A stretch of 6,860 nt of DNA from an uncultured Oxalobacteraceae bacterium (GCA_946479705.1 CAMLHI010000111.1:1-6860); one strand, 5' to 3'; numbered from the stretch's first letter, positions 1 to 5,914 are shown. Translations and numbers: made by a program. Notes: generated from the sequence alone by a model not told the origin.

Positions 1-275
1 CCCAGGTAGCGCGGCGCGGTGCCGGCCGCGACCCGGCGCGCATACGTCAGCGTCGCGCGCGTGCCCAGCACGAACTGGGAGAAGCGCGCATGGGGGCTGC
101 CTGCAAATCCCCACAGCAGGCGCGCCGCGACGATCGCCGCGGCCGCGTAGCCGAAGTACTCATGCAGCGGGCCGCGCTGGTGCCGCGTGATCCAGGCGCC
201 GGCGATGCTGGCCACCAGCAGCCAGTGCATCAGGCGCACCGGCACATCCCAGATCTTCAGCTTATTCTTCGACAC
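1..275 (-). CDS. Cytochrome b561-type (cytochrome b/b6 domain) membrane protein, 3' part outside window
   Basis: Ninety-one N-terminal residues are visible before the window edge cuts the gene. They match the bacterial di-heme cytochrome b561/Ni-hydrogenase b-subunit family, which passes electrons between quinol and periplasmic partners across the inner membrane. The start WDVPVRLMHWLLV, with His17 just inside the first membrane helix, and the second motif LHEYFGYAAAAIVAARLLWGF, with His38 at its head, are typical of the family and supply likely heme-ligand candidates. I place the start at GTG (275-273), which overlaps the preceding PepSY gene by 14 nt and implies translational coupling; no clear Shine-Dalgarno site is seen, so the exact start is uncertain. 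It is the last visible gene of a five-gene minus-strand block, after an exported PepSY protein, which suggests an electron-transfer role possibly linked to iron reduction (inference). The full length and remaining heme ligands cannot be judged here. Confidence 0.85.
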   Translation of the reverse strand, partial: MSKNKLKIWDVPVRLMHWLLVASIAGAWITRHQRGPLHEYFGYAAAAIVAARLLWGFAGSPHARFSQFVLGTRATLTYARRVAAGTAPRYL

Positions 276-534
276 GGGCGAAGGTGACCGGATCGAAGAA
301 GGCTTCCACGCGCTTGCCCTTCGGGTCCTTGGCGTACACCTCGTAGCACGAGCTGGTCGCTTCCATGCGGCGGATGACCCAGCCTTCCTTTTTCAGCTTC
401 TCGGCCAGTTCCTCGTGCGACTTCCACTCGGACTTCGGCTTGGTCGTGCATTTCACGTCGCCGTGGGCCGAAGCAGTACCGGCGGCGAGCGCCAGCAGCA
501 GGGGCAGGGCGATGCGGGTCAGGGTTGATGTCAT
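262..534 (-). CDS. Small exported PepSY-domain protein
   Basis: A 90-residue protein with a clear Sec signal peptide: Thr/Arg N-region, hydrophobic run ALPLLLALAAG and a TASA-HG cleavage site near residue 23. The mature part of about 67 residues has the PepSY-like pattern SEWKSHEELAEKLKKEGW (helix) followed by VIRRMEATSSCYEVYAKD and KRVEAFFDPVTFARVEE (strands). Proteins of this size and pattern are annotated as single-domain PepSY (PF13670-like) proteins, with no known catalytic activity. Two cysteines, Cys29 and Cys63, could form a disulfide in the periplasm. The start ATG (534-532) has a good AAGGA site six nt upstream (541-545), placed after the stop of the dioxygenase gene 12 nt away. Its 3' end overlaps the cytochrome b561 gene. 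Single PepSY proteins often sit beside cytochrome b genes, so it is probably an accessory or assembly partner of that membrane protein (inference). Confidence 0.82.
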   Translation of the reverse strand: MTSTLTRIALPLLLALAAGTASAHGDVKCTTKPKSEWKSHEELAEKLKKEGWVIRRMEATSSCYEVYAKDPKGKRVEAFFDPVTFARVEE

Positions 535-546
535 GATGGTTCCTTG

Positions 547-1230
547 TCAGGTGATCGCCCAGCGGCGCAGCAGGTTGTGATAGATCCCGGTGAGCCGGAC
601 CAGCTCGGGATGGTTGTCGCCCAGCGCGGGCGTGATGCGCTGGATGGTTTGGTCCAGGTCGAACAGCATGGCGCGGTCGGTAGTATCGGCCACCAGCGAT
701 TCGATCCAGAAGAACGAGGCCACGCGCGCGCCGGCCGTCACGGGAGTGACGCGGTGCAGGCTCGACGAGGGGTACAGCACCAGGCTGCCGGCTTCCAGCT
801 TGACCGCCTGCACCCCGAACTCGCCCTCGATTTCCAGTTCGCCGCCCTCGTATTCGTCCGGTTCGGCCAGGAACAGCGTGGCCGACAGGTCGCTGCGCAG
901 GCTGCGCTGGCCGCCGGGCAGCTGCATGACGGCGCTGTCCACATGGGTGCCGTAGGTACCGCCGCCTTCGTAGCGGTTGAACTTGGGTGGATAGATGGTG
1001 CGCGGCAGCGCGGCCGAGATGAACACCGGATTGGCTGCCAGGCTGCGCAGGATGTGCTGGCCCAGGCCGATCGCCGGTTCGGCCTCGTCGTCCAGCTGGA
1101 GATTGTGCTTGACGCGGCGCGCCTGGGTGCCGCCGGTGGCGGCGCCGTCCTGCCATGCGGCGCCATCCAGCCAGGCGCGGAACTGGCGCACTTCGTCGCG
1201 GCTCAATACATCGTCGATGGCGATCAGCAT
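547..1230 (-). CDS. piuC: Fe(II)/2-oxoglutarate-dependent dioxygenase, PiuC/YbiX family (PKHD-type hydroxylase)
   Basis: A 227-residue cytoplasmic protein of the usual length for the PKHD-type hydroxylase family (E. coli YbiX, Pseudomonas PiuC). It shows the complete 2-oxoglutarate oxygenase active site: His96 and Asp98 in [10 protein letters not shown], His159 in [11 protein letters not shown] as iron ligands, and Arg169 in [11 protein letters not shown] as the likely 2-oxoglutarate carboxylate anchor. The N-terminal [10 protein letters not shown] and the [11 protein letters not shown] motif are also typical. The start ATG (1230-1228) overlaps the stop of the upstream FMN enzyme gene (ATGCTGA), has no Shine-Dalgarno site and is best explained by translational coupling; there is no other Met upstream in frame. 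In E. coli ybiX lies next to fiu, and in Pseudomonas piuC lies next to piuA, both catecholate siderophore receptor genes, and the same partnership is seen here. The physiological substrate of the family is not established; modification of a siderophore or of an iron-regulated target is commonly proposed. Confidence 0.95.
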   Translation of the reverse strand: MLIAIDDVLSRDEVRQFRAWLDGAAWQDGAATGGTQARRVKHNLQLDDEAEPAIGLGQHILRSLAANPVFISAALPRTIYPPKFNRYEGGGTYGTHVDSAVMQLPGGQRSLRSDLSATLFLAEPDEYEGGELEIEGEFGVQAVKLEAGSLVLYPSSSLHRVTPVTAGARVASFFWIESLVADTTDRAMLFDLDQTIQRITPALGDNHPELVRLTGIYHNLLRRWAIT

Positions 1231-2333
1231 GGCATCAGGGTGTGGTGGTCGATAGCGTCGATGGTAGCGCAGCCGGCCAGCGCCATGCACACTTCCAGTT
1301 CTTCCAGCAGCAGGCGCAGCATGTGGGCCACGCCCAGCGCGCCGGCCACGTGCAGGGCGTACAGCTGCAGGCGGCCGACCGCCACCGCGTCGGCGCCCAG
1401 GGCCAGCGCCTTGAAGATGTCGGCGCCGGAGCCGATGCCGCCGTCGAACAGCAGCGGATAGTCGGGTCCCAGCGCGGCGCGGATCGCGGCGAGGCAATCG
1501 AGGCTCGCGGGCGCGCCATCGAGTCCGCGCCCGCCATGGTTGGAAACGACGATCCCGGCGGCGCCGGCGTCGCGCAGCGCCACCGCGTCGTGCGGATGCA
1601 GCACGCCCTTGACCCAGACCGGCAGCGTGGTGTGCTGCAGCAGCCAGGCCAGGTCGCTCCAGCTGGGCGCGGCGCGCATCACACCCTGGAAGATGCGGCT
1701 GGGGCCATGGGAGGGTGTATCGGCGGCCGGGTAGGCGAGCAGGTTGGCGGGCACGCACTCGGCGGGCATCTGGAACTGCAGGTTCAGCGCGCCCAGGCTG
1801 GCTACCTGGATGGGCGCGTCCAGTGTGACGACGATGGCGCCGTAGCCGGCCGCCTCTGCGCGGCGCAGCAGGTCCAGCGTGGCTTCGCGAGCGGTCTGGA
1901 AATACAGCTGGAACCAGCGCTGCGGGCCGGCCGCGCGCGCGATTTCTTCCAGCGTGCAGGAGGCCAGCGTACTGGCGATCAGGCAGCTGTCGACGGCATG
2001 CGCGGCGCGCGCCGTATCGACTTCGCCGGCGCCGTGGACCAGTTTGTGGAAAGCCACCGGAGCCAGCATCAGCGGATGGGCAAAGTTCTCGCCGCCCAGG
2101 GTAATGCGGGTATGGCCGGCGCTCACGTCGCGCAGCACGCGCGGGTAGATGGCGCGGCGGGCAAAAGCGGCGCGGTTGGCTGCCACGGTGGTGTCATGGC
2201 CACTGCCGCCGGCGATGTAGGCCCAGGTGGCGGCGGGCAGGGAGGCGCGCGCCAGCGTTTCGTAGTCGCGCGCGCAGCCGATCCCGGGCGGTATCCGCTG
2301 GGCTGGCACTGCATCGGGTCGGGAAGCGCTCAT
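1224..2333 (-). CDS. FMN-dependent alpha-hydroxy-acid oxidase/dehydrogenase family protein (LldD/glycolate oxidase fold), atypical active site
   Basis: A 369-residue TIM-barrel flavoenzyme of usual family length. Members oxidise an L-2-hydroxy acid to the 2-keto acid with FMN. Aligned by eye to spinach glycolate oxidase, conserved residues are Tyr39 (Tyr24), Ser121 (Ser106), Tyr144 in FQLYFQ (Tyr129), Lys242 in WVKGV (Lys230), catalytic His266 and Arg269 in [10 protein letters not shown] (His254, Arg257), and the FMN-phosphate segment [28 protein letters not shown]. The substrate-binding Arg164 is missing: the segment [17 protein letters not shown] has Ser179 there and no arginine nearby. The second Tyr of the usual YY motif is Ile40, and the late GExGV motif reads GALGV. 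It has no signal peptide or membrane segment. The ATG at 2333 follows a T-rich tract with no Shine-Dalgarno site; a start further upstream would run through the terminator. The gene overlaps piuC by 7 nt. The substrate is unknown, and I would not call it lactate dehydrogenase. Confidence 0.93.
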   Translation of the reverse strand: MSASRPDAVPAQRIPPGIGCARDYETLARASLPAATWAYIAGGSGHDTTVAANRAAFARRAIYPRVLRDVSAGHTRITLGGENFAHPLMLAPVAFHKLVHGAGEVDTARAAHAVDSCLIASTLASCTLEEIARAAGPQRWFQLYFQTAREATLDLLRRAEAAGYGAIVVTLDAPIQVASLGALNLQFQMPAECVPANLLAYPAADTPSHGPSRIFQGVMRAAPSWSDLAWLLQHTTLPVWVKGVLHPHDAVALRDAGAAGIVVSNHGGRGLDGAPASLDCLAAIRAALGPDYPLLFDGGIGSGADIFKALALGADAVAVGRLQLYALHVAGALGVAHMLRLLLEELEVCMALAGCATIDAIDHHTLMPC

Positions 2334-2338
2334 GGTCG

Positions 2339-2370
2339 AAAAAAATGCCGGGTCGATAGCCCGGCATTTT
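2339..2370 (-). terminator. Strong intrinsic terminator between the receptor gene and the FMN enzyme gene
   Basis: A perfect 11-bp inverted repeat has arms 2342-2352 (AAAATGCCGGG) and 2360-2370 (CCCGGCATTTT) with a 7-nt loop. Read on the minus strand, the stem is followed by a run of seven T (2345-2339, partly in the stem base), so it works as a rho-independent terminator for the receptor gene, whose stop codon is 22 nt upstream. On the plus strand the tail is only four T, and no plus-strand gene reads into it. The T-run ends five nt before the ATG of the FMN enzyme gene, so most receptor transcripts should end before the enzyme genes. Read-through, or a promoter inside the receptor gene, would be needed to express them. 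Confidence 0.85.
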
Positions 2371-2392
2371 ACCTGTGTGGGGCAGGAGGGGA

Positions 2393-4759
2393 TTACAGTT
2401 CGTAGTTCATGGTCAAGCGTGCCGAACGCGCGTCGCCTTTGTACAGGAAGGACCCGGAGCGGTACACGGCCGTGTAGTAGTCCTTGTTGCCGGCGTTGAG
2501 CACGTTCAGGCGCACGTCCCAGCGGCGGCTGAAGCGGTAGCTGGCGAACACGTCGAACACGGTGAACGAGGGCACCGGCTGCGAGCACACGCCGTTGGTG
2601 AAGCCGGCGCCAGTGTCGGGCTGGCCGCCGCAACGGTCGGACTCGTGGCGCACCGTGCTGCCGAAGGCGAAGGCGTCGGTCGGCTGGTACTTCAGCTGGG
2701 CGGAGTAGGTCTGCTTGGCGAAGTTACTGAGCGGGTGGCCGATATTGAGGGCGGTGGCCGAATCCAGTACTTTCGATTGCATGATGGCGCCGCCGATCTG
2801 GCCCGACAGTTTCTCGGTGAAGTTGCCGACCACGCCGAACTCGAGGCCGCGCACGCGGTTCTTGCCGGTGTTGAAGGTGCCGACGGTGTCGTAATTGGCG
2901 CCTTCCATCACGTCCTTCTTGGTGGTCTGGAACAGCGCGGCGGTGGCCAGCAGCTTGTGGTCGAACAGGTCCCACTTGGTGCCCAGTTCCAGGTTAAGCG
3001 AGCTTTCCGGCTTGGCGCCGGCGATCTTGCCCTCGTAAAGAACCGCGCCGCCGTAGCCGCTGGAGGTGCCGGCATCGGCCTCGCCGCCGTTGATATCCTG
3101 CGCGGTGGCGGCGCTGGCGTAGACGATGGCGTCCTTGGCGACCTTGTAGCTCAGGCCGAGGTGGCCGTTGACCAGGGTGTCGTTGTAGCCGTAGTCGCCA
3201 ACGACCACAGGTGCGGCGGTGGCGGTCACGGTGCGGCGCAGCAGGCTCAGGTCGAAGTGGTCGGCGCGCAGGCCGCCGAAGACCGTGAAGCGGTCGGTCA
3301 GGTCGACCGTGTCCATGGCGCTCACCGCCACGGTTTTCACTTGCCAGTCCTGGTTGAAGTCCAGGCGCTGCGGATTGCGGGTGGCCAGGCGGCTCAGGTC
3401 GGGCACGGCAACGCCGGCGCTGTCGGTGAAGCAGAAGGCGTTATTGGCGCCGACGCCGGCGGTGCTCTTGCAATTGAAGCCGCTGTTGTTGAGCGCATAG
3501 GCGCCCGACTTGACCTTGTGGTCGTTGAACTCGACGCCGAAGATGAATTCGTTCTTCACGCCGCCGATCTGCTTATCCCAGCGCAGATTGCTCTGGTGCG
3601 CGAAGTAGTCGACTTCCTGCCAGCCGGTGTGACCGTTGTCGATGTAGGCGGTGGTGTAGGCGGTGCCGGTGGCGCCGTTGTAGCGCGTGTTGGCGGAGGC
3701 GCCGGTGGTGTTGTAGGCATTGCTGGCGGTGCCGTAGCGGGTCAGGCTGGTGAGCTTGAGGTCGGGCTGGATTTTCCAGCTCACGCGCGCGGTCAGGGTG
3801 TCGATCCCGGAGCGCAGGAAGTCGCCGGTCTGGGCGTACAGCGGCACGTTCTTGGCCGGCACGCGGTCGGGCAGGGTGCCGGTCAGGTAGCTACCCAGGT
3901 CGGGCATCTTGTCCTTGGTGCGCAAGCCGTAGTAGTCCAGCGTCACGGACAGATCCTGGTCGGCTTCGAACAGGCCGGACAGGGCGACGCCGCGGCGGGC
4001 GCGGTTCGATGGGGCGCGGTCGGGCACGTCCTCGCGACCGTCGAGCACATTGGCGCGCAGGGCGAAGTGCTCACCGAAGCCTTTGTTGACGTCGGCGGAG
4101 ACGCGATGGAGCTTGTCGGTGCCGACGGCGGCCGAGAAGCGGGTGAAGTCGTGGTCCAGCGTGGCCTGCTTGGTGATGGCGTTGACCGCGCCGCCGGCGG
4201 TGCCGCGGCCGGCGAAGCTCGAGTTCGGGCCTTTGGAGATTTCCAGCTGTTCGATGGCGAAGCTCTCGCGGGTGCTCATGCCGGGGTCGCGCAGGCCGTC
4301 GACGAAAACGTCGCTACGCGCTTCCTGGCCGCGGATGATGTAGCGGTCGCCGAAGGCATTGCCGTTTTCGCCCGTGCCGAGGGTGATGCCGGGCTGGGCG
4401 CCGAGGATCTGCTTCAGGTCGGTCACGCCGGCATCATCGATGGCGGCCTTGGTGATCACGGCGATGGTTTGCGGAGTTTCCGCCAGCGGGCGGGTGTGGC
4501 GGCTGTCGGCCGAGGTCTTGGCCTTGTAGGGCACGCCGGTTTGGGCGTTCGGGTTCGAATCGATGCGCTTGCCCAGTATCGTCACGTCCGGCAGGGCCAG
4601 GGGCTTCTCGGCAGTTTGCGCCAGTGCCGCCAGCGGCATCAGCATGGCAGTCGAGATGCCCATCGCCAGGCTGGTTTTCTTCATGGCGCCGAGCGCGGAT
4701 TCCTGCTCGAGACGCAGACTGCCTGGCTTGCGGGAGGTGCGGTTCATGGTGACTTTCAT
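2393..4759 (-). CDS. fiu: TonB-dependent siderophore receptor, Fiu/PiuA-like (catecholate type)
   Basis: A 788-residue outer-membrane receptor of normal length for ferric-siderophore TonB-dependent transporters. The hydrophobic signal core KKTSLAMGISTAMLMPLAALAQ ends near residue 48. A TonB-box-like LPDVTILGKR follows (about 57-65), then the plug (about 90-200) with SRHTRPLAETPQTIAVIT, YIIRGQEARSDVFVDGLRD and IEQLEISKGPNSSFAGRGT, and a 22-strand-type barrel to the C-terminus. The plug motifs and two barrel cysteine pairs (Cys430/443 and Cys710/725), likely loop disulfides, resemble E. coli Fiu. The last residue is Leu rather than the usual Phe, in RLTMNYEL. The start is uncertain: ATG 4759 gives a 25-residue extension before the signal core, ATG 4747 has a weak GAAAG site, and ATG 4684 gives an ideal signal peptide but lacks a close ribosome site. 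A promoter with a Fur-box candidate precedes it. A Fiu/PiuA role is supported by the nearby piuC gene; the exact siderophore is unknown. Confidence 0.95.
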   Translation of the reverse strand: MKVTMNRTSRKPGSLRLEQESALGAMKKTSLAMGISTAMLMPLAALAQTAEKPLALPDVTILGKRIDSNPNAQTGVPYKAKTSADSRHTRPLAETPQTIAVITKAAIDDAGVTDLKQILGAQPGITLGTGENGNAFGDRYIIRGQEARSDVFVDGLRDPGMSTRESFAIEQLEISKGPNSSFAGRGTAGGAVNAITKQATLDHDFTRFSAAVGTDKLHRVSADVNKGFGEHFALRANVLDGREDVPDRAPSNRARRGVALSGLFEADQDLSVTLDYYGLRTKDKMPDLGSYLTGTLPDRVPAKNVPLYAQTGDFLRSGIDTLTARVSWKIQPDLKLTSLTRYGTASNAYNTTGASANTRYNGATGTAYTTAYIDNGHTGWQEVDYFAHQSNLRWDKQIGGVKNEFIFGVEFNDHKVKSGAYALNNSGFNCKSTAGVGANNAFCFTDSAGVAVPDLSRLATRNPQRLDFNQDWQVKTVAVSAMDTVDLTDRFTVFGGLRADHFDLSLLRRTVTATAAPVVVGDYGYNDTLVNGHLGLSYKVAKDAIVYASAATAQDINGGEADAGTSSGYGGAVLYEGKIAGAKPESSLNLELGTKWDLFDHKLLATAALFQTTKKDVMEGANYDTVGTFNTGKNRVRGLEFGVVGNFTEKLSGQIGGAIMQSKVLDSATALNIGHPLSNFAKQTYSAQLKYQPTDAFAFGSTVRHESDRCGGQPDTGAGFTNGVCSQPVPSFTVFDVFASYRFSRRWDVRLNVLNAGNKDYYTAVYRSGSFLYKGDARSARLTMNYEL

Positions 4760-4799
4760 TGGCTTGGTTTAACTTTTGGCAAAAAATTTCGGTTGCGAA

Positions 4800-4828
4800 A
4801 GTATAACCAAGACGCAAATGAAAATCAA
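4800..4828 (-). promoter_or_regulatory. Sigma70 promoter of the siderophore receptor gene
   Basis: On the minus strand, a -35 element TTGATT (4828-4823) and a -10 element TATACT (4805-4800) are separated by exactly 17 nt, with TGGT before the -10. Both hexamers differ from consensus at one or two positions. Transcription would begin near 4793, leaving a leader of about 34 nt before ATG 4759. The -35 lies inside the Fur-box candidate, as expected for iron repression. Confidence 0.75.
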
Positions 4829-4838
4829 TCTCATTTGC
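4814..4838 (-). promoter_or_regulatory. Fur box candidate
   Basis: A 25-bp near-perfect palindrome has outer arms GCAAATGA and TCATTTGC matching over 8 bp, and 10 of 12 possible pairs match in total. Its core on the minus strand, TGAGATTGATTTTCA, matches the Fur 7-1-7 consensus (TGATAAT-N-ATTATCA) at 11 of 14 specified positions. It covers the -35 hexamer of the receptor promoter, so bound Fe-Fur would block RNA polymerase. An adjacent GATAAGAAT (about 4839-4847 on the minus strand) could extend it into overlapping hexamers. The assignment rests on sequence match, position and the nature of the target gene. Confidence 0.78.
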
Positions 4839-4933
4839 ATTCTTATCTGAGGTGTATTAAGCGCCAGCACTCCCATCAGCGAGTCCAGGCACAGCCATAC
4901 AGGCCAGGCCCACAGCTCGTCCATCGCACTCAC

Positions 4934-4953
4934 CAGTTGCATTCTTGCAACTG
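4934..4953. repeat. Inverted repeat, possible operator or hairpin
   Basis: Perfect 8-bp arms CAGTTGCA (4934-4941) and TGCAACTG (4946-4953) flank the 4-nt centre TTCT. It lies about 105 bp upstream of the receptor -35 and about 190 bp upstream of the outer-membrane protein gene. No T-run follows on either strand, so a terminator is unlikely. A dimeric regulator site is possible, but no family is recognised. Confidence 0.45.
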
Positions 4954-5000
4954 AAGGCAAAATTGTGACACTTCCATTTCCACAAGGCATGTTACCTGAT

Positions 5001-5014
5001 AGCATGTTCATGCT
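5001..5014. repeat. Short palindrome AGCATG-TT-CATGCT upstream of the outer-membrane protein gene
   Basis: Two perfect 6-bp arms are separated by TT. The left arm includes a copy of GCATGTT that also occurs 15 bp upstream (4988-4994), giving a direct repeat inside an inverted repeat. The sequence GACTTTTTGG follows at once, so a weak plus-strand terminator is an alternative. It lies about 130 bp before the ATG of the plus-strand gene and may be an operator for it. Confidence 0.35.
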
Positions 5015-5132
5015 GACTTTTTGGAATCATCCTTGCCATTTTTCCGCATTCCGGCCTTGGTGCTTGCCTGGCTGCCAGGCGACCATGACGATGGCGGCCA
5101 AAGCTCGGCGTCTTCGCACCCCACTCATTTCC

Positions 5133-5138
5133 AAAGGA
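5133..5138 (+). promoter_or_regulatory. Ribosome binding site that fixes the start of the outer-membrane protein gene
   Basis: AAAGGA lies six nt before the ATG at 5145. The reading frame stays open upstream to an ATG at 4965, but only the 5145 start has this site and places a signal peptide at the N-terminus. Confidence 0.8.
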
Positions 5139-5144
5139 ATTTCA

Positions 5145-5819
5145 ATGAAAAAAACTTCGACCGCAATTGCCTTGTTGGCAGCCCTCTCGCTGCAGGCGAC
5201 CGCCCAGGCCGCCGACGTCGGATTAACGGTCGGGGTCGGCACATCCGGCGTCGCAGTGCACCTGAGTACGCCACTGTCGGAGTCGTTTAACGCACGCGTC
5301 GGCTACAACGGCCTGAGCCGGTCCATGGAAGACAGCACGGACGACGTCACCTATGACTTGAAGCTCAAGCTTGCCACCTTCGATGCGCTGGTCGACTATT
5401 TTCCGATGCAGGGCGCGTTCCGCCTGACCGCTGGCCTTGTCCACAACGGCAACAAGTTCGAAGGCAACGGACGCCCTGCAGGCAATGGCAGCTACACCGT
5501 CAATGGCAACACCTATAACGGCTCCACGTTTGGCCGCCTCAACGCCACCGTGGAATTCCGCAAGGTGGCGCCGTACCTGGGCATCGGGTTTGGCAATGCC
5601 GTGGCCAAGGATAAGGGTTGGGGTTTCTCAAGCGACTTCGGCGTGCTTTTCCAAGGCACGCCAAAGACCTCGGTGACGAACAATGGTTGCACGGCATCGG
5701 CGCCAGTGTGCACGCAGATTGCCACCGACATGCGAGCCGAAAATGACAGCTTGCACGACGAAATGAAGGACTTCAAATTCTGGCCCGTCGTACGCGTCGG
5801 AGTGAGCTACAAGTTCTAA
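5145..5819 (+). CDS. Small outer-membrane beta-barrel protein of unknown function
   Basis: A 224-residue protein with a strong Sec signal peptide (MKKTSTAIALLAALSLQATAQA, cleaved about residue 22). The mature part alternates polar and hydrophobic residues as in a beta-barrel: DVGLTVGVGTSGVAVHLSTPL, FNARVGYNGLS, TYDLKLKLATFDALVDYFP, FRLTAGLVHNGNKF, RLNATVEFRKVAPYLGIGFG, WGFSSDFGVLFQG, and the terminal strand WPVVRVGVSYKF ending in Phe, the usual outer-membrane insertion signal. A likely long loop contains Cys182 and Cys189, which could form a disulfide, and an acidic stretch RAENDSLHDEMKDF. The length and strand pattern suggest about eight strands, of the OmpW/OprF-N general type, but I do not recognise a defined family or ligand. 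A good ribosome site supports the start. The gene is divergent from the siderophore receptor; no Fur box is seen near its own start, so iron control is not supported. It ends at a strong stem-loop. Confidence 0.82.
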   Translation: MKKTSTAIALLAALSLQATAQAADVGLTVGVGTSGVAVHLSTPLSESFNARVGYNGLSRSMEDSTDDVTYDLKLKLATFDALVDYFPMQGAFRLTAGLVHNGNKFEGNGRPAGNGSYTVNGNTYNGSTFGRLNATVEFRKVAPYLGIGFGNAVAKDKGWGFSSDFGVLFQGTPKTSVTNNGCTASAPVCTQIATDMRAENDSLHDEMKDFKFWPVVRVGVSYKF

Positions 5820-5832
5820 TCCCGGCTCGGCC

Positions 5833-5874
5833 AGGAGTGTGCGCGGCCGACGAGCTTCTGCCGCGCGCACTCCT
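5833..5874 (+). terminator. Long GC-rich stem-loop after the outer-membrane protein gene
   Basis: Fifteen-bp arms 5833-5847 (AGGAGTGTGCGCGGC) and 5860-5874 (GCCGCGCGCACTCCT) pair with one G-U wobble around a 12-nt loop, 14 nt after the stop codon. No T-run follows, so it is either a terminator without a U-tail or a structure that stabilises the mRNA 3' end. Its position between convergent genes suggests it could act on both strands. Confidence 0.6.
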
Positions 5875-5879
5875 AGGCT

Positions 5880-5902
5880 AGGTATCGGGCATGCCGGTAC
5901 CT
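5880..5902. terminator. Second stem-loop between convergent genes
   Basis: Arms 5881-5888 (GGTATCGG) and 5894-5901 (CCGGTACC) pair over 8 bp with one T-G wobble, extended by A5880-T5902, around the 5-nt loop GCATG. It lies 12 nt past the stop of the minus-strand cysteine-cluster gene, as expected for that gene's 3' structure. It has no T-run on either side, so terminator function is only tentative. Confidence 0.4.
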
Positions 5903-5914
5903 GGCAAACAGCTC

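Larger units (their letters stand above)
4760..5144. other. Divergent intergenic region between receptor and outer-membrane protein genes
   Basis: These 385 bp separate two divergent genes. The left 80 bp hold the receptor leader, promoter and Fur-box candidate and are AT-rich compared with the surroundings. The rest contains an 8-bp-arm inverted repeat (4934-4953), a small palindrome (5001-5014), a short hairpin GCCTGG-CTG-CCAGGC (5066-5080) and the ribosome site of the plus-strand gene. I see no convincing plus-strand promoter, no tRNA and no recognisable protein. A minus-strand frame (5011-4769) would encode an 80-residue, partly hydrophobic peptide, but it covers the receptor promoter and matches nothing I know. 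Confidence 0.7.

Noticed and set aside
544..2405. Long plus-strand frames opposite the dioxygenase and FMN enzyme genes
   Set aside because: Their translations are low in domain-like features, while the minus strand carries complete catalytic motifs of two known families over the same bases.
2375..4954. An 859-codon plus-strand open frame antisense to the receptor gene
   Set aside because: It mirrors the receptor codons, is made of low-complexity Gly/Ala/Val/Gln/His-rich sequence with no recognisable domain, and has no ribosome site. The opposite strand encodes an unmistakable TonB receptor, so this is a high-GC artefact.
4965..5144. A 60-residue N-terminal extension of the outer-membrane protein from the ATG at 4965
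   Set aside because: It would bury the signal peptide inside the protein, and the strong ribosome site lies before the ATG at 5145.
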